DNA of 33,098 nt from CAYOLL01 sp964404765 [NCBI: uncultured Gemmatimonadota bacterium]. Lineage in GTDB: Bacteria > 4572-55. The stretch is taken from the NCBI GenBank assembly GCA_964404765.1, contig CAYOLL010000059.1, positions 881 to 33,978 of the forward strand. Direction: 5' to 3'. The notes under the pieces are model-generated. The model ran no database searches, was not told the origin of the DNA, and saw only the letters and a program-made list of their open reading frames with translations. Position numbers and translations under genes: made by a program. Positions 16,494-24,146 of the stretch are shown here, one piece after another (positions within the stretch are counted from its first letter, which is position 1; every line of letters begins with the position of its first letter).

Positions 16494-17726
16494 TTAAAGC
16501 TGGCTGCTCCGACCAGTCACAAAATACATCTCCACCTCGCCCTTATTCTTCGCATACACCTTGCCGCGGTGCTCGCAGGCAAACTGATCCTTCACCAATT
16601 CATACGTTTCGCCGGAAATGTTGATTTTACCGGCCTCGCCGCTGCTTTCCATACGGGCGGCAATGTTCACGGCGTCGCCCCAAATATCGTAGGCGAACTT
16701 CTTTTTGCCGACCACGCCGGCCACCAGCGGCCCGGTGTGAATGCCGACGCGCAACCGCCAGGGTTCTTCGTCGTGCGCCCGTTTGGATGCCGCCCAATTT
16801 TCCATCCACTGCATCATTTCCTGCGCGGCGGTAACCACGTCCAGCGGATTGGTCTGATTGGCCAGCGGAATACCGCCCGCAGCCATGTAGGCGTCGCCAA
16901 TCGTTTTGATTTTTTCCAGATGGTGACGCCCGACAATCTCGTCAAAAGCGGCAAAACAAGTGTCCAAGTCTTTGACCAAATCCTCCGGCGTCAGGCGGGC
17001 GGCGATGTGGGTAAAACCCACAAAATCCGTGAACAAAACCGTCACCCGCTCATAGAGCTGCGGACGGGAGTAACCGAATTGCTTCAATTCCCTGGCTGTC
17101 TCGACGGGCAGGATGTTGAGCAGCAAGTCATCGGATTTGCGGCGCTCGGTTTCGATCATGCTTTCATAGGCCAGGTGTTCCTTTTTAAATGTGTACAAGG
17201 CGACGAAACATATTCCAAAACTGGCAACGATGTTCATATAAAAATAGTAGAAGGTTTCATTGTAGTGATTTGTTCGCAAAGGCAGCATAACTTTGAAGCT
17301 CAACTTGGTTAACAAAAAGCACACAATGACCATTATCGAAAACGTAATCAGCCAGCGTTTTTCGTCAAACAACAACATGGAGCCCATCCACACGGCAAAC
17401 AAAAAGTATTCTGTGCCAGTCGCCGCGCCGAAAATGATAGCCCCGCCGGTCAGATAAAACATAAAGAAAAAAATGACGATGAGTCGGGCATTACAATGCT
17501 GATGCTTGTGGTTGAGATATAAAATTAAGACACTTATGGCCGGCGAGAAAAGAAACATCAGCAGGTCCAAGCCGTTGGCAACATGAAAAAGCTCCTGGAT
17601 AGTCATCAGCCCAATGAGGATAACGACGACAGCAATCCCGTTGACAATTTTGACCCGCTTCTGCTCGCCAAACGGCATGTCCGGCGTCAGGCCAATGGCC
17701 AGGAGACGGTTGACAAATTGTTTCAT
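16494..17726 (-). CDS. Membrane-bound class III adenylyl cyclase with six TM helices
   Basis: 410 residues. Six hydrophobic segments at about 27-43, 54-72, 82-103, 105-120, 124-140 and 161-180 form a membrane anchor. A short coiled linker (IETERRKSDDLLLNILP) leads to the cyclase domain at 220-400. D234, D278 (metals), K274 and D347 (adenine selection), N354 and R358 (transition state) are all present, so cAMP synthesis is expected as a homodimer. GGAGG precedes the ATG. The linker and cyclase domain closely match the TPR-coupled cyclase at 14091, while the N-terminal sensory halves are unrelated, so the two differ mainly in input. The membrane part might sense a lipid or membrane signal; no ligand can be named. 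Confidence 0.93.
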   Translation of the reverse strand: MKQFVNRLLAIGLTPDMPFGEQKRVKIVNGIAVVVILIGLMTIQELFHVANGLDLLMFLFSPAISVLILYLNHKHQHCNARLIVIFFFMFYLTGGAIIFGAATGTEYFLFAVWMGSMLLFDEKRWLITFSIMVIVCFLLTKLSFKVMLPLRTNHYNETFYYFYMNIVASFGICFVALYTFKKEHLAYESMIETERRKSDDLLLNILPVETARELKQFGYSRPQLYERVTVLFTDFVGFTHIAARLTPEDLVKDLDTCFAAFDEIVGRHHLEKIKTIGDAYMAAGGIPLANQTNPLDVVTAAQEMMQWMENWAASKRAHDEEPWRLRVGIHTGPLVAGVVGKKKFAYDIWGDAVNIAARMESSGEAGKINISGETYELVKDQFACEHRGKVYAKNKGEVEMYFVTGRSSQL

Positions 17727-17759
17727 ACGCTATCCTCCAAACAGGGGAAACAGCGGTTT

Positions 17760-17797
17760 AAAAACATAAAGCCCGCGAGCATTTCATCTCACGGGCT
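17760..17797 (-). terminator. Hairpin terminator before the six-TM cyclase
   Basis: On the minus strand AGCCCGTGAG pairs with CTCGCGGGCT (10 bp, one G-U) around an 8-nt loop, followed by TTATGTTTTT. It lies 55 nt after the stop at 17853 and 34 nt before the cyclase ATG, so it either ends the phosphatase operon or attenuates read-through into the cyclase. Confidence 0.6.
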
Positions 17798-17852
17798 AAT
17801 AAAATTTAGACACGATCATTGGCAAGTCCGGAACTAAGGGCGTCGTAAAACG

Positions 17853-18566
17853 TCAATGCGCTATGACTGCAGTCTGCCAATCCGCTTGGCCCACTAATTT
17901 AACCGCGACCTCACTAAACCAAAGCCGGAATTTACCTTCGCCGTCGCGATGCTCCAAAGACAAGAGTAACGGCCCGACCTGCGCATAACCTTCCCATGTG
18001 ACTGCGCGGGTTGGCTGCATTGCGCCGCCTTTGCGGAAAACCCACTGCGCTAAGCGAAAGTCGTCATCATAAAACAAATCATAGGCATCGCCGGGGGTGT
18101 AGCCAACGCTGTCGCCATAAGCAACCGTCAGACTACGCGCTTCACCGCTGCCAAGTGGCAAGGTCTGCCGGCCATTTGCGGTTATGGCGCAGCCAGTATC
18201 CCAAACCAGATGCAATGGAAAAAGCAGCCAGTACTGATCGTTGATAAACCAGCGGTCTACCTTCTCATTCAAGGCGGCGTCGCCTTCTTTGATTTTTGCC
18301 TGTTGATAAGTATGGCTTAACGACAGGCCTGCATCGAGACCGGTGAAGGAAACTTCGCCCGTTTTAGGCGACCATTCCCATTGACGCTGCGCATTGCGCT
18401 CGCCGGCTTGCACATTAAACGTAAAGCGAATGCGCTCAATATCGGCAAACGCCTGCGCGCCGTGGGCTTCCGCAATTTTGACAGCATCCGTCGGACTTTC
18501 CCCGGCGTCAACAATGCGGATCATCAGCAAACTCAAAATAAACCCGCTTAAAAGCACGCGAAGCAT
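17853..18566 (-). CDS. Secreted protein of unknown function
   Basis: 237 residues from ATG at 18566, which has CGAGGA a few bases upstream; a longer frame would start inside the upstream gene. Residues 1-21 are a signal peptide (MLRVLLSGFILSLLMIRIVDA). The mature part has ADIERIRFTFNV, RQWEWSPKTGEVSF, WFINDQYWLLFPLHLVWD, YGDSVGYTPGDAYDLFYDDD and ends in a beta-rich region. I recall this pattern from uncharacterised secreted proteins in Bacteroidota-like and delta-proteobacterial genomes, but no function is known to me. It starts 14 nt after the e(P4) phosphatase gene, so the two are co-transcribed. Confidence 0.8.
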   Translation of the reverse strand: MLRVLLSGFILSLLMIRIVDAGESPTDAVKIAEAHGAQAFADIERIRFTFNVQAGERNAQRQWEWSPKTGEVSFTGLDAGLSLSHTYQQAKIKEGDAALNEKVDRWFINDQYWLLFPLHLVWDTGCAITANGRQTLPLGSGEARSLTVAYGDSVGYTPGDAYDLFYDDDFRLAQWVFRKGGAMQPTRAVTWEGYAQVGPLLLSLEHRDGEGKFRLWFSEVAVKLVGQADWQTAVIAH

Positions 18567-18580
18567 AATATCCTCGATTT

Positions 18581-19405
18581 TTAAAAATTCCTTAAGCGCG
18601 ATTTTCGTAATTGACTGCGCTCCGGCACGTTCACCGGCCAATTATAATCATAAACCGCGCCTTCCCAATCGCCGTAGGACGGGTTGGGCAGCACGATAAA
18701 CCGCTCGCCGAACTCGGCCCGCAACTTGTCCGTAACGGCATAGCGCTCCTTGATGGACTTGTCTTCAAAAACATCGGAAAAGTCATTCAGATTATCACCC
18801 ATCAGCAGCAGAATTTTATGGGTTTGCATGACTTTTTGGCGGCGCGTTTCCTTGCTGTTTGAGCCGTCGACGCGCATAATGACGTGGACGCTGTCAACCA
18901 TCGGAAAGTCGTATTTTTTAAGATTTTGCATGGTGCCGGCCCAACCGCTCTCCTTGCGATTGGTGATGTAAAAAACTTCGACGCCGCGCGAAGCCGCATA
19001 GTTGAGGAAGTCCGTTGCGCCGGGTAAGGGCGTCGCGCCGGAATGATCCATCCAATCGTCCCAATGCGCCGGGTAAACGTCGCCCGTTTCGATCAGGCGC
19101 ACCTGGAACGGGGTGTTATCCAAAACGGTCTCGTCGATATCCACGACCACCGCCGATTTTTGATTGGGGTCCATTTGCCTGGCCAACTCCACTTCCAGGC
19201 GGTAGCGCGCCCAATTGAACGCTTGATAGCACAACGCGCGGTATTCGGCGGCGGTTTGCATCCACAACGTCGCCATCACGTTTTGCTCGTCACGAATAGG
19301 GCTTTTCCCGGCCTCGGACAATTCTTTTTGGCAAATATGGGAACAGTTTTGCAGAAAAATTGCGGAAAGCGCAATCGTCACAAACGTTGTTAATTTTCGC
19401 TTCAT
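18581..19405 (-). CDS. e(P4)-family acid phosphatase / 5'-nucleotidase lipoprotein
   Basis: 274 residues of the HAD superfamily class C acid phosphatase group, like Haemophilus lipoprotein e(P4), which removes phosphate from nucleotides such as NMN at the outer membrane. The N-terminus is a lipoprotein-type signal with Cys21, although the box LQNC is not canonical. The catalytic VVVDIDETVLDN holds nucleophile D89 and D91. Further HAD motifs are FYITNRKE and LLLMGDNLNDF near 210. GGAGCG precedes the ATG. It leads an operon with the secreted protein at 17853. A role in scavenging phosphate or nucleosides outside the inner membrane follows from the family. Confidence 0.88.
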   Translation of the reverse strand: MKRKLTTFVTIALSAIFLQNCSHICQKELSEAGKSPIRDEQNVMATLWMQTAAEYRALCYQAFNWARYRLEVELARQMDPNQKSAVVVDIDETVLDNTPFQVRLIETGDVYPAHWDDWMDHSGATPLPGATDFLNYAASRGVEVFYITNRKESGWAGTMQNLKKYDFPMVDSVHVIMRVDGSNSKETRRQKVMQTHKILLLMGDNLNDFSDVFEDKSIKERYAVTDKLRAEFGERFIVLPNPSYGDWEGAVYDYNWPVNVPERSQLRKSRLRNF

Positions 19406-19487
19406 CGTCGCTCCGGTGATTCAAAGTGAGATAGATGACAGACCTAACAGGTTTAGAGCCTGGTTATTGAAAACCCCCGGTGAATCT

Positions 19488-20591
19488 TTAACGATGGGTC
19501 GCGTCTTTGTAAAATGGCGGTTTGACCACAACTCCCGGCGCGCGTTTGCCGCGTATGTCGATTTCCAACGCGGTGCCAGATTTGTCGCAGCCGGACTTGA
19601 CGTAAGCCGTGCCGATTACTTTCTGCAGCGACGGCGAAAACGTGCCGCTGCACACCTTGCCGATTTCTTCACCATCTTTAAAAACAGTAAAACCCTGCCG
19701 GGCGACCGATTTGCCTTCGATTTCAAAGCAGATCAGCTTGCGTGGCACACCTTTTTCTTTTTGGGCCAGCAAAGCATCACGACCGGTAAAGAGGCCCTTA
19801 TTTAGTTTGGTAATCCAAGCCAGGCCGGCTTCCAATGGTGTCGTCGTATCGTCAATATCGTTGCCGTACAGCGCGTATTTCATCTCCAGACGCAGTGTAT
19901 CCCGCGCGCCCAGACCGATCGGCTGAATGTTAAAATGCTTGCCCGCGTCCATAAGCCCGTTCCAAACATCACCTGCGCGGTTCAACTGTTGGAAATACAA
20001 TTCAAAACCATCCTCACCCGTGTAACCCGTGCGCGAGATAATCATGGGCAGCCCCATCACCTCGCCCTGCACATACCAATAGAAGGGAATCTTGTCCAAA
20101 TCGACCGAAGTCAGCTTGAGCAAAATTTCCTGTGCCTTTGGCCCTTGTAGAGCCAATTGAGCAACGTGATTGCTGATGTTGTGCAGCTCCACGCCTTCCT
20201 TGTTATTTTGCGTCATCCATTGGAAATCTTTGTCTGTATTGGACGCATTGACGACGATCAAAAAATGATCCGGCATCCGATAGACCAACAAATCATCTAC
20301 AATGCCGCCGGTTTCCGTACACATGCAGGAATATTGTACTTGCCCAACCGCTAACTGCGCCACATCGTTGACAGTAATACGTTGTACAAAGTCGAAAGCG
20401 TTGTCGCCGCGCACTTCTACCTCGCCCATGTGCGAGACATCAAACAGACCGGCCGTAGTCCGCACCCGCAGATGCTCGTCAATGATGCCGGTATATTGAA
20501 CGGGCATTTCCCAGCCGCCGAAGTCGATAATTCTGGCTTTGGCCGCCACGTGATTGTTGAAAAAAGGGGTTCGTCTTTTTGATGTGGACAT
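19488..20591 (-). CDS. gcvT: Aminomethyltransferase (glycine cleavage T protein)
   Basis: 367 residues, the usual GcvT length. It transfers the methylene group from the lipoyl arm of the H protein to tetrahydrofolate, releasing ammonia. Characteristic segments are IDFGGWEMPVQYTGI, GLFDVSHMGEVEVRG, GGIVDDLLVYRM, LIVVNASNTDKDFQWM, ISRTGYTGEDGFELYF, PIGLGARDTLRLEMKYALYG and the C-terminal GKVCSGTFSPSLQKVIGTAYV. GAAGGAGA precedes the ATG. Neither gcvH nor gcvP is in the window, so it stands apart from the rest of the pathway. No glycine riboswitch fits in the 68 nt upstream. Confidence 0.96.
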   Translation of the reverse strand: MSTSKRRTPFFNNHVAAKARIIDFGGWEMPVQYTGIIDEHLRVRTTAGLFDVSHMGEVEVRGDNAFDFVQRITVNDVAQLAVGQVQYSCMCTETGGIVDDLLVYRMPDHFLIVVNASNTDKDFQWMTQNNKEGVELHNISNHVAQLALQGPKAQEILLKLTSVDLDKIPFYWYVQGEVMGLPMIISRTGYTGEDGFELYFQQLNRAGDVWNGLMDAGKHFNIQPIGLGARDTLRLEMKYALYGNDIDDTTTPLEAGLAWITKLNKGLFTGRDALLAQKEKGVPRKLICFEIEGKSVARQGFTVFKDGEEIGKVCSGTFSPSLQKVIGTAYVKSGCDKSGTALEIDIRGKRAPGVVVKPPFYKDATHR

Positions 20592-20659
20592 AGTTGGTCT
20601 CCTTCATTTAAGGCGTATAATTTATCTAAATAAGATACATTTGTCATAATCCAGCATAA

Positions 20660-21979
20660 TTACTCTTCCGTGCCTTCGTTCCAGGCGCCTTCGCCGCTTT
20701 GCATCCGACGTAGTTTAAACGATTTGATCGGCCGGCCAAGCAAATAACCCTGGCCGTAGTGAACGCCGAGTCGCTTGACCGTTTCCAGTTCACCTTCACG
20801 CTCAATGCCTTCGGCAATCATGACCGAGCCGATCTTGTTGGCCATTTCCAGCAGCGTGGCGCACAAATCCTGTTTGATCAGGTTTTGGTCAATGTCGCGC
20901 ACCATAATCATGTCAAATTTGAGGAAATCCGGCCGCAGTTCGGCGATAGAATTGAGACTGGCATAGCCCGCGCCGGCGTCATCAATGGCAATCTTAATGC
21001 CTTCCTTCTTTAACTCGTTGAGGTTTCGGGTAAAGATGTCAAAGTGATCGATGGCCCGTCGTTCGGTCAATTCTAATACGACTCTGGCTGGATCCAGCCG
21101 GACGCTCTCCAGTTTTTTAAGAAATTGGCCGTCATCGAGCGGATTGCCGTCAATCACCGCCGGGCTGGTGTTTAAAAACAATTGCTTGCTCGTTTCCAGC
21201 CAATCTTTGGTCTGCTCAATCGCGCGCAACCGACAAACACGATCCAAATCCGAGCCCATGCCCCAGCGATCCGCCAGCGAAAAGAGCAGCTCGGTATTCT
21301 TAAATTCGACGGCGCTGCGATTGCTGCTGAGCGCTTCATAACCGACAATCAGATTCGTCTTCAAATCCAGGATGGGTTGAAACGCGGTGTCAATTTGTTT
21401 ATTGCGCAAAATGTTACGCAGAACTTTCATCAGCCGCATATTTTCGCGCTCTTCCTGATTGAGCGCCATTTGCTGCGCCTCTTCAATGCCCTGATAAATA
21501 TTGCGTTCAAAACGAACAAGCGGCTTTTCCATCGTAATTGCAAATCCGAGATGAAATCGAAGCTCATCCAAATTAAAAAAGGAGGTCAGCCCCTGCATGT
21601 GCTGCTGCAGCCAACTCCGCAACAGCTTTTCGTAACTTTCCAGCTTGGCGTCATCCAGACCAATCGTCTGCGCCGACGGGAAAAACAGCAAAAATTGGTC
21701 CGCATAGCGAGTCGTAACCACCACCTGACAATCCAGATCGGCGTAGTTTTTGCAAAATTCCTGCAAGACTTCCGCTATCTTTTTCAGGAAATTGTCATAT
21801 ACTTGCCAGCCGTACGTATCCTCCAAACGGCGAACGCGGGTCAAATCCAGAAAAAGGATACCAAGATTGCGGGAGGAGGCCAGCATGTGGTTTAAAGTCG
21901 GCAACATTCCTTGCAACGTGCGCATCCCAATGTCGCGATCAAATGTTAATTCTTGCAGCTGGGCTTGATTAAAGTCCAC
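20660..21979 (-). CDS. Degenerate GGDEF / EAL domain protein
   Basis: 439 residues, no signal or membrane segment. Residues 30-165 form a GGDEF-like domain whose signature is RYADQF (91-96), so it cannot make c-di-GMP. Residues 190-425 are an EAL domain: E215 of YEAL, N270, LELTER, DD at 333-334, K354, E390 and Q410 are kept, so metals could bind. The Arg that normally follows EAL is Ser, and loop 6 reads DDAGAGYAS instead of DDFGTGYSS, so c-di-GMP hydrolysis may be weak or lost. The start is GTG preceded by a run of eight G. It lies 68 nt upstream of gcvT, with which it may be co-transcribed. Confidence 0.88.
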   Translation of the reverse strand: MDFNQAQLQELTFDRDIGMRTLQGMLPTLNHMLASSRNLGILFLDLTRVRRLEDTYGWQVYDNFLKKIAEVLQEFCKNYADLDCQVVVTTRYADQFLLFFPSAQTIGLDDAKLESYEKLLRSWLQQHMQGLTSFFNLDELRFHLGFAITMEKPLVRFERNIYQGIEEAQQMALNQEERENMRLMKVLRNILRNKQIDTAFQPILDLKTNLIVGYEALSSNRSAVEFKNTELLFSLADRWGMGSDLDRVCRLRAIEQTKDWLETSKQLFLNTSPAVIDGNPLDDGQFLKKLESVRLDPARVVLELTERRAIDHFDIFTRNLNELKKEGIKIAIDDAGAGYASLNSIAELRPDFLKFDMIMVRDIDQNLIKQDLCATLLEMANKIGSVMIAEGIEREGELETVKRLGVHYGQGYLLGRPIKSFKLRRMQSGEGAWNEGTEE

Positions 21980-22165
21980 GTTTCCCCCCCGGTTTAAAAA
22001 TTCCGGTATTTAAGCGTATGATCATTTTAGCTTCTTCCTCAAATATTTTTTCCGATAATACTGGCGCTCATGCTGCTGAAGATGTGGAATTTGGATTGGA
22101 TAGGCTTAGCCGTTTTTATTGTTTAGAGGTTATATCAACCAAAGCACCGTCATGCGCATACGGTT

Positions 22166-22579
22166 TCAATCACAGAGCAACGCTTTGAAACCATGTTGCT
22201 GAAAATGCTTATCGGCAGTCAGCGCCGTGTCAATGTCGTTATCACCCATGACCACAAATGACATGCAATCAATGATACCCCATTCTTTATCCGTGCGGTC
22301 TTTGAACAGTTGAAAACCGCGCTGATAAAGCTGCTCTGTAATCGGTATAACCTTCACATTCGGGTCTTCTTCGAGCGATTCCAGCAATTCAATAGCCGCC
22401 TGACGATATTTGAGCGGCGACAATGCATTTCCAATTTCCAAAATAATCGCCCGTGTGGTGACCAATGTGACGGCATTGGCCTCTAAAAGATCGGCAATGT
22501 GGAGAGCCTTTTTGTGATTCTGGTCTTTTGGCACGGATAGCGCTATGGCGTATGAAGTATCCAAAAAAACTTTGTCCAT
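22166..22579 (-). CDS. vapC: VapC-like PIN-domain toxin
   Basis: 137 residues starting at the ATG that overlaps the upstream antitoxin stop by one base (TAATG). PIN ribonuclease fold with the acidic residues D7 (VFLDTSY), E48 (ILEIGNAL), D104 (GIIDCMSF) and D123 (TADKHF). Family members cut RNA, often tRNA, when freed from the antitoxin. The RNA target here is unknown. All acidic positions are present, so it may be active. It is the last gene of the toxin-antitoxin cluster. Confidence 0.88.
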   Translation of the reverse strand: MDKVFLDTSYAIALSVPKDQNHKKALHIADLLEANAVTLVTTRAIILEIGNALSPLKYRQAAIELLESLEEDPNVKVIPITEQLYQRGFQLFKDRTDKEWGIIDCMSFVVMGDNDIDTALTADKHFQQHGFKALLCD

Positions 22580-22809
22580 TACTTCGCCACCTGCGAATGA
22601 TAGAGGTAATCGTCTAATCGCTCGGACCAATCACTCGGCCCTTCTAACTTCAGCGCCCGGGCGGTATTGAGAAAAGACCGTTTTGTCTTGATCTTTTTTC
22701 TAACGGTTTCAATACGAAGAATAACCCGTGTATTCGGCTTGAGTCGAATCGGTTTTTCGAGCAGAAAGCTTTTGCCATCATATGTGGCAGGAATGGCTTC
22801 CATGACCAT
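22579..22809 (-). CDS. Antitoxin partner of the PIN toxin
   Basis: 76 residues (MVMEAIPATYDGKSFLLEKP...), with ATG at 22809 or 22803. The N-terminal beta-hairpin pattern with a DGK.FLLEKPIRL..NTRV...IE element resembles DUF104-like or AbrB-type antitoxins, and the C-terminal half is a charged toxin-binding tail. The stop overlaps the toxin start, the usual coupled layout. AAAGGGTG precedes the ATG. The exact family is uncertain. Confidence 0.75.
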   Translation of the reverse strand: MVMEAIPATYDGKSFLLEKPIRLKPNTRVILRIETVRKKIKTKRSFLNTARALKLEGPSDWSERLDDYLYHSQVAK

Positions 22810-22993
22810 AATTGCACCCTTTCTTTTTTGTTACAGATTACAGAATTTACAGACAAACCTTACCACTTTTAGACGTACCGCCGACCGGACGACGAAACGA
22901 CCCGGCCAGGATTGGATGCAAACCGGGGCGCGGGCGGCCACAAGCTTGTCCGGCATAGCTTCAAGAGGCCGGTTGCATAGTGTTGAGAAGCAT

Positions 22994-23374
22994 CTACAAA
23001 AACTTCGTGACCAGTTTGATTTGCAGGCAAATACGGCAACAGCAAACTTCCATTGCGACAGCCTTTTCAAGGGTGTTGGCCACCCAATTTTCAACGCAAT
23101 CCCTGCTTTTTTCAGCCATCAGAATTACTTTCCGATGCTGCTCCGGAGTTAAGGAGATGATAAATCTGCCGGTGAACGGTTGATCGGGTTGCTCATCACA
23201 TGCCGCGCAAAATGCAAAATAATCGTCCACCGAATCCACGAACGCCTGACGAAGTTCCGCCACCGACTTGCCTTGAAATGTCACTACATCACGAATGTTA
23301 ATGATCTCGCCATGAAAAACATCGGCGTCTTCATCAAACTCGACACGAGCTAAGTAGTTTTTATATTCCATCAT
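22994..23374 (-). CDS. hicB: HicB-family antitoxin without a visible HicA
   Basis: 126 residues. The partly degenerate RNase H-like HicB domain fills 1-70 (YKNYLARVEFDEDADVFHGE, VVTFQGKSVAELRQAFVDSV), followed by a C-terminal DNA-binding ribbon-helix-helix segment (RFIISLTPEQHRKVILMAEK). The last 20 residues (EVCCCRICLQIKLVTKFL) look nothing like HicB and suggest that the native stop was lost and the frame runs on. No hicA lies beside it, so it is an orphan or its toxin has decayed. Directly upstream is a copied ppdK tail and hairpin. Confidence 0.8.
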   Translation of the reverse strand: MMEYKNYLARVEFDEDADVFHGEIINIRDVVTFQGKSVAELRQAFVDSVDDYFAFCAACDEQPDQPFTGRFIISLTPEQHRKVILMAEKSRDCVENWVANTLEKAVAMEVCCCRICLQIKLVTKFL

Positions 23375-23393
23375 CCATCATACTGATTTTATT

Positions 23394-23437
23394 AAATCAG
23401 ACAGACCCCCGCCTCTCGACGATGGTCTGCCTGATTC
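23394..23437 (-). terminator. Second copy of the ppdK hairpin
   Basis: CAGACAGACCCCC...GGTCTGCCTG is a terminator-like hairpin, about 80% identical to the one at 24054-24097. It follows the copied ppdK tail and precedes the HicB gene. There is no clear T run. Confidence 0.5.
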
Positions 23438-23446
23438 GAGTCAAAA

Positions 23447-23518
23447 CGCTTACGCCCCCTTAATCGCCGCATGAGCCGCCGCCAACCGCGCAATCGGCAC
23501 GCGGAAAGGCGAACAACT
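23447..23518 (-). pseudogene. Copied 3' tail of a diverged ppdK allele
   Basis: The first 54 nt of this stretch are identical to the end of ppdK (24144-24197). In ppdK phase it reads SCSPFRVPIARLAAAHAAIK and then GA and stop, exactly the end of the resident protein. The four differing codons beyond the identical core are synonymous (AGT/TCC, TGT/TGC, CCT/CCC, CGC/CGT). It begins at the stop codon of brnA. The rest of the gene is absent. Confidence 0.85.
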
Positions 23519-23763
23519 CAAGCTTTTTGTAACCTGGCCTGCGAGATGGCCATAATCAATGATCTCAGCGCATTATTCACGGCTTCCGGCGTCGGGAATA
23601 CGCTGGCTATTTCCGGCTCTAGCACAACAACCAGACGCTTTTCAGCGCTGCGCCCGGCAAAGCGATTCGGATGGGCCTTGCTGTAGTCAAAGCGGTATTC
23701 GGGCCGCATATCATCTGCATCTGTTTTAGAGGCGCGCGTTTTCTTCGTAGTCTTTACGTTCAT
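23518..23763 (-). CDS. brnA: BrnA-like antitoxin
   Basis: 81 residues matching the BrnA antitoxin pattern: EYRFDYSKAHPNRFAGR, then RLVVVLEPEIASVFPTPEAV and NNALRSLIMAI. Such proteins neutralise the BrnT RNase and repress their own promoter through a C-terminal DNA-binding region. The ATG lies inside the end of the brnT frame (38-nt overlap). The stop touches the copied ppdK tail. Confidence 0.78.
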   Translation of the reverse strand: MNVKTTKKTRASKTDADDMRPEYRFDYSKAHPNRFAGRSAEKRLVVVLEPEIASVFPTPEAVNNALRSLIMAISQARLQKA

Positions 23764-24017
23764 AATTTACCGCCTTTCGTGCGCTAAAAATCCGAATCAC
23801 GTCTTCAACCCGCTCCGTAAAGCAGACAACCAATAACCGCTGAAGCAGAGAACGCCCTATGGCAATTTCACGTCGCTCTTCGACAGAGTGATCTTCGTCA
23901 TCAAAAAATAAAGGCAAGCGGATCATCAAAAACCGTGCTGGCTTCATCAAAGCCGATCTTGTGCTTCTTCAAATTCAATTTAGCTTTTTCCGGATCCCAC
24001 TCAAATCGCAAACTCAT
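23726..24017 (-). pseudogene. brnT: BrnT-like toxin, frameshifted
   Basis: From ATG at 24017 the protein reads MSLRFEWDPEKAKLNLKKHK then IGFDEASTVFDDPLAFIF, a normal BrnT start. At a run of six T (minus strand; six A at 23903-23908) one extra base breaks the frame. Removing it gives DDEDHSVEERREIAIGRS and the rest of BrnT through IRIFSARKAVNYERKDY. The downstream part alone survives as a 74-codon frame. This is either a genuine inactive toxin, slippage-dependent expression, or a sequencing error in a homopolymer. BrnT proteins are RelE-fold RNases. The antitoxin gene next to it is intact. Confidence 0.8.
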
Positions 24018-24053
24018 CTGACAGATCCTTTTTGTTACTCACTAAATTTCCTA

Positions 24054-24097
24054 AATTCAGACAGACCCCCATCTCTCGACGAGGGCCTGCCTGATTC
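24054..24097 (-). terminator. Terminator-like hairpin after ppdK
   Basis: On the minus strand AATCAGGCAGGCCC pairs with GGGTCTGTCTGAATT (one bulge, two G-U pairs) around a loop of about 14 nt. It starts some 50 nt after the ppdK stop and lies between ppdK and the brnT start. An incomplete T tract follows. Confidence 0.55.
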
Positions 24098-24146
24098 ACA
24101 TCAACCAACATGCAAATTAAAATTTTGCACCCCACAGACTCCGCGC

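Noticed and set aside
16569-17312. Long open frame on the plus strand
   Set aside because: It is antisense to the six-TM cyclase, which has complete catalytic motifs; the plus-strand protein has no family features.
20592-20660. Possible glycine riboswitch before gcvT
   Set aside because: Only 68 nt separate gcvT from the upstream gene and no tandem aptamer pattern is visible.
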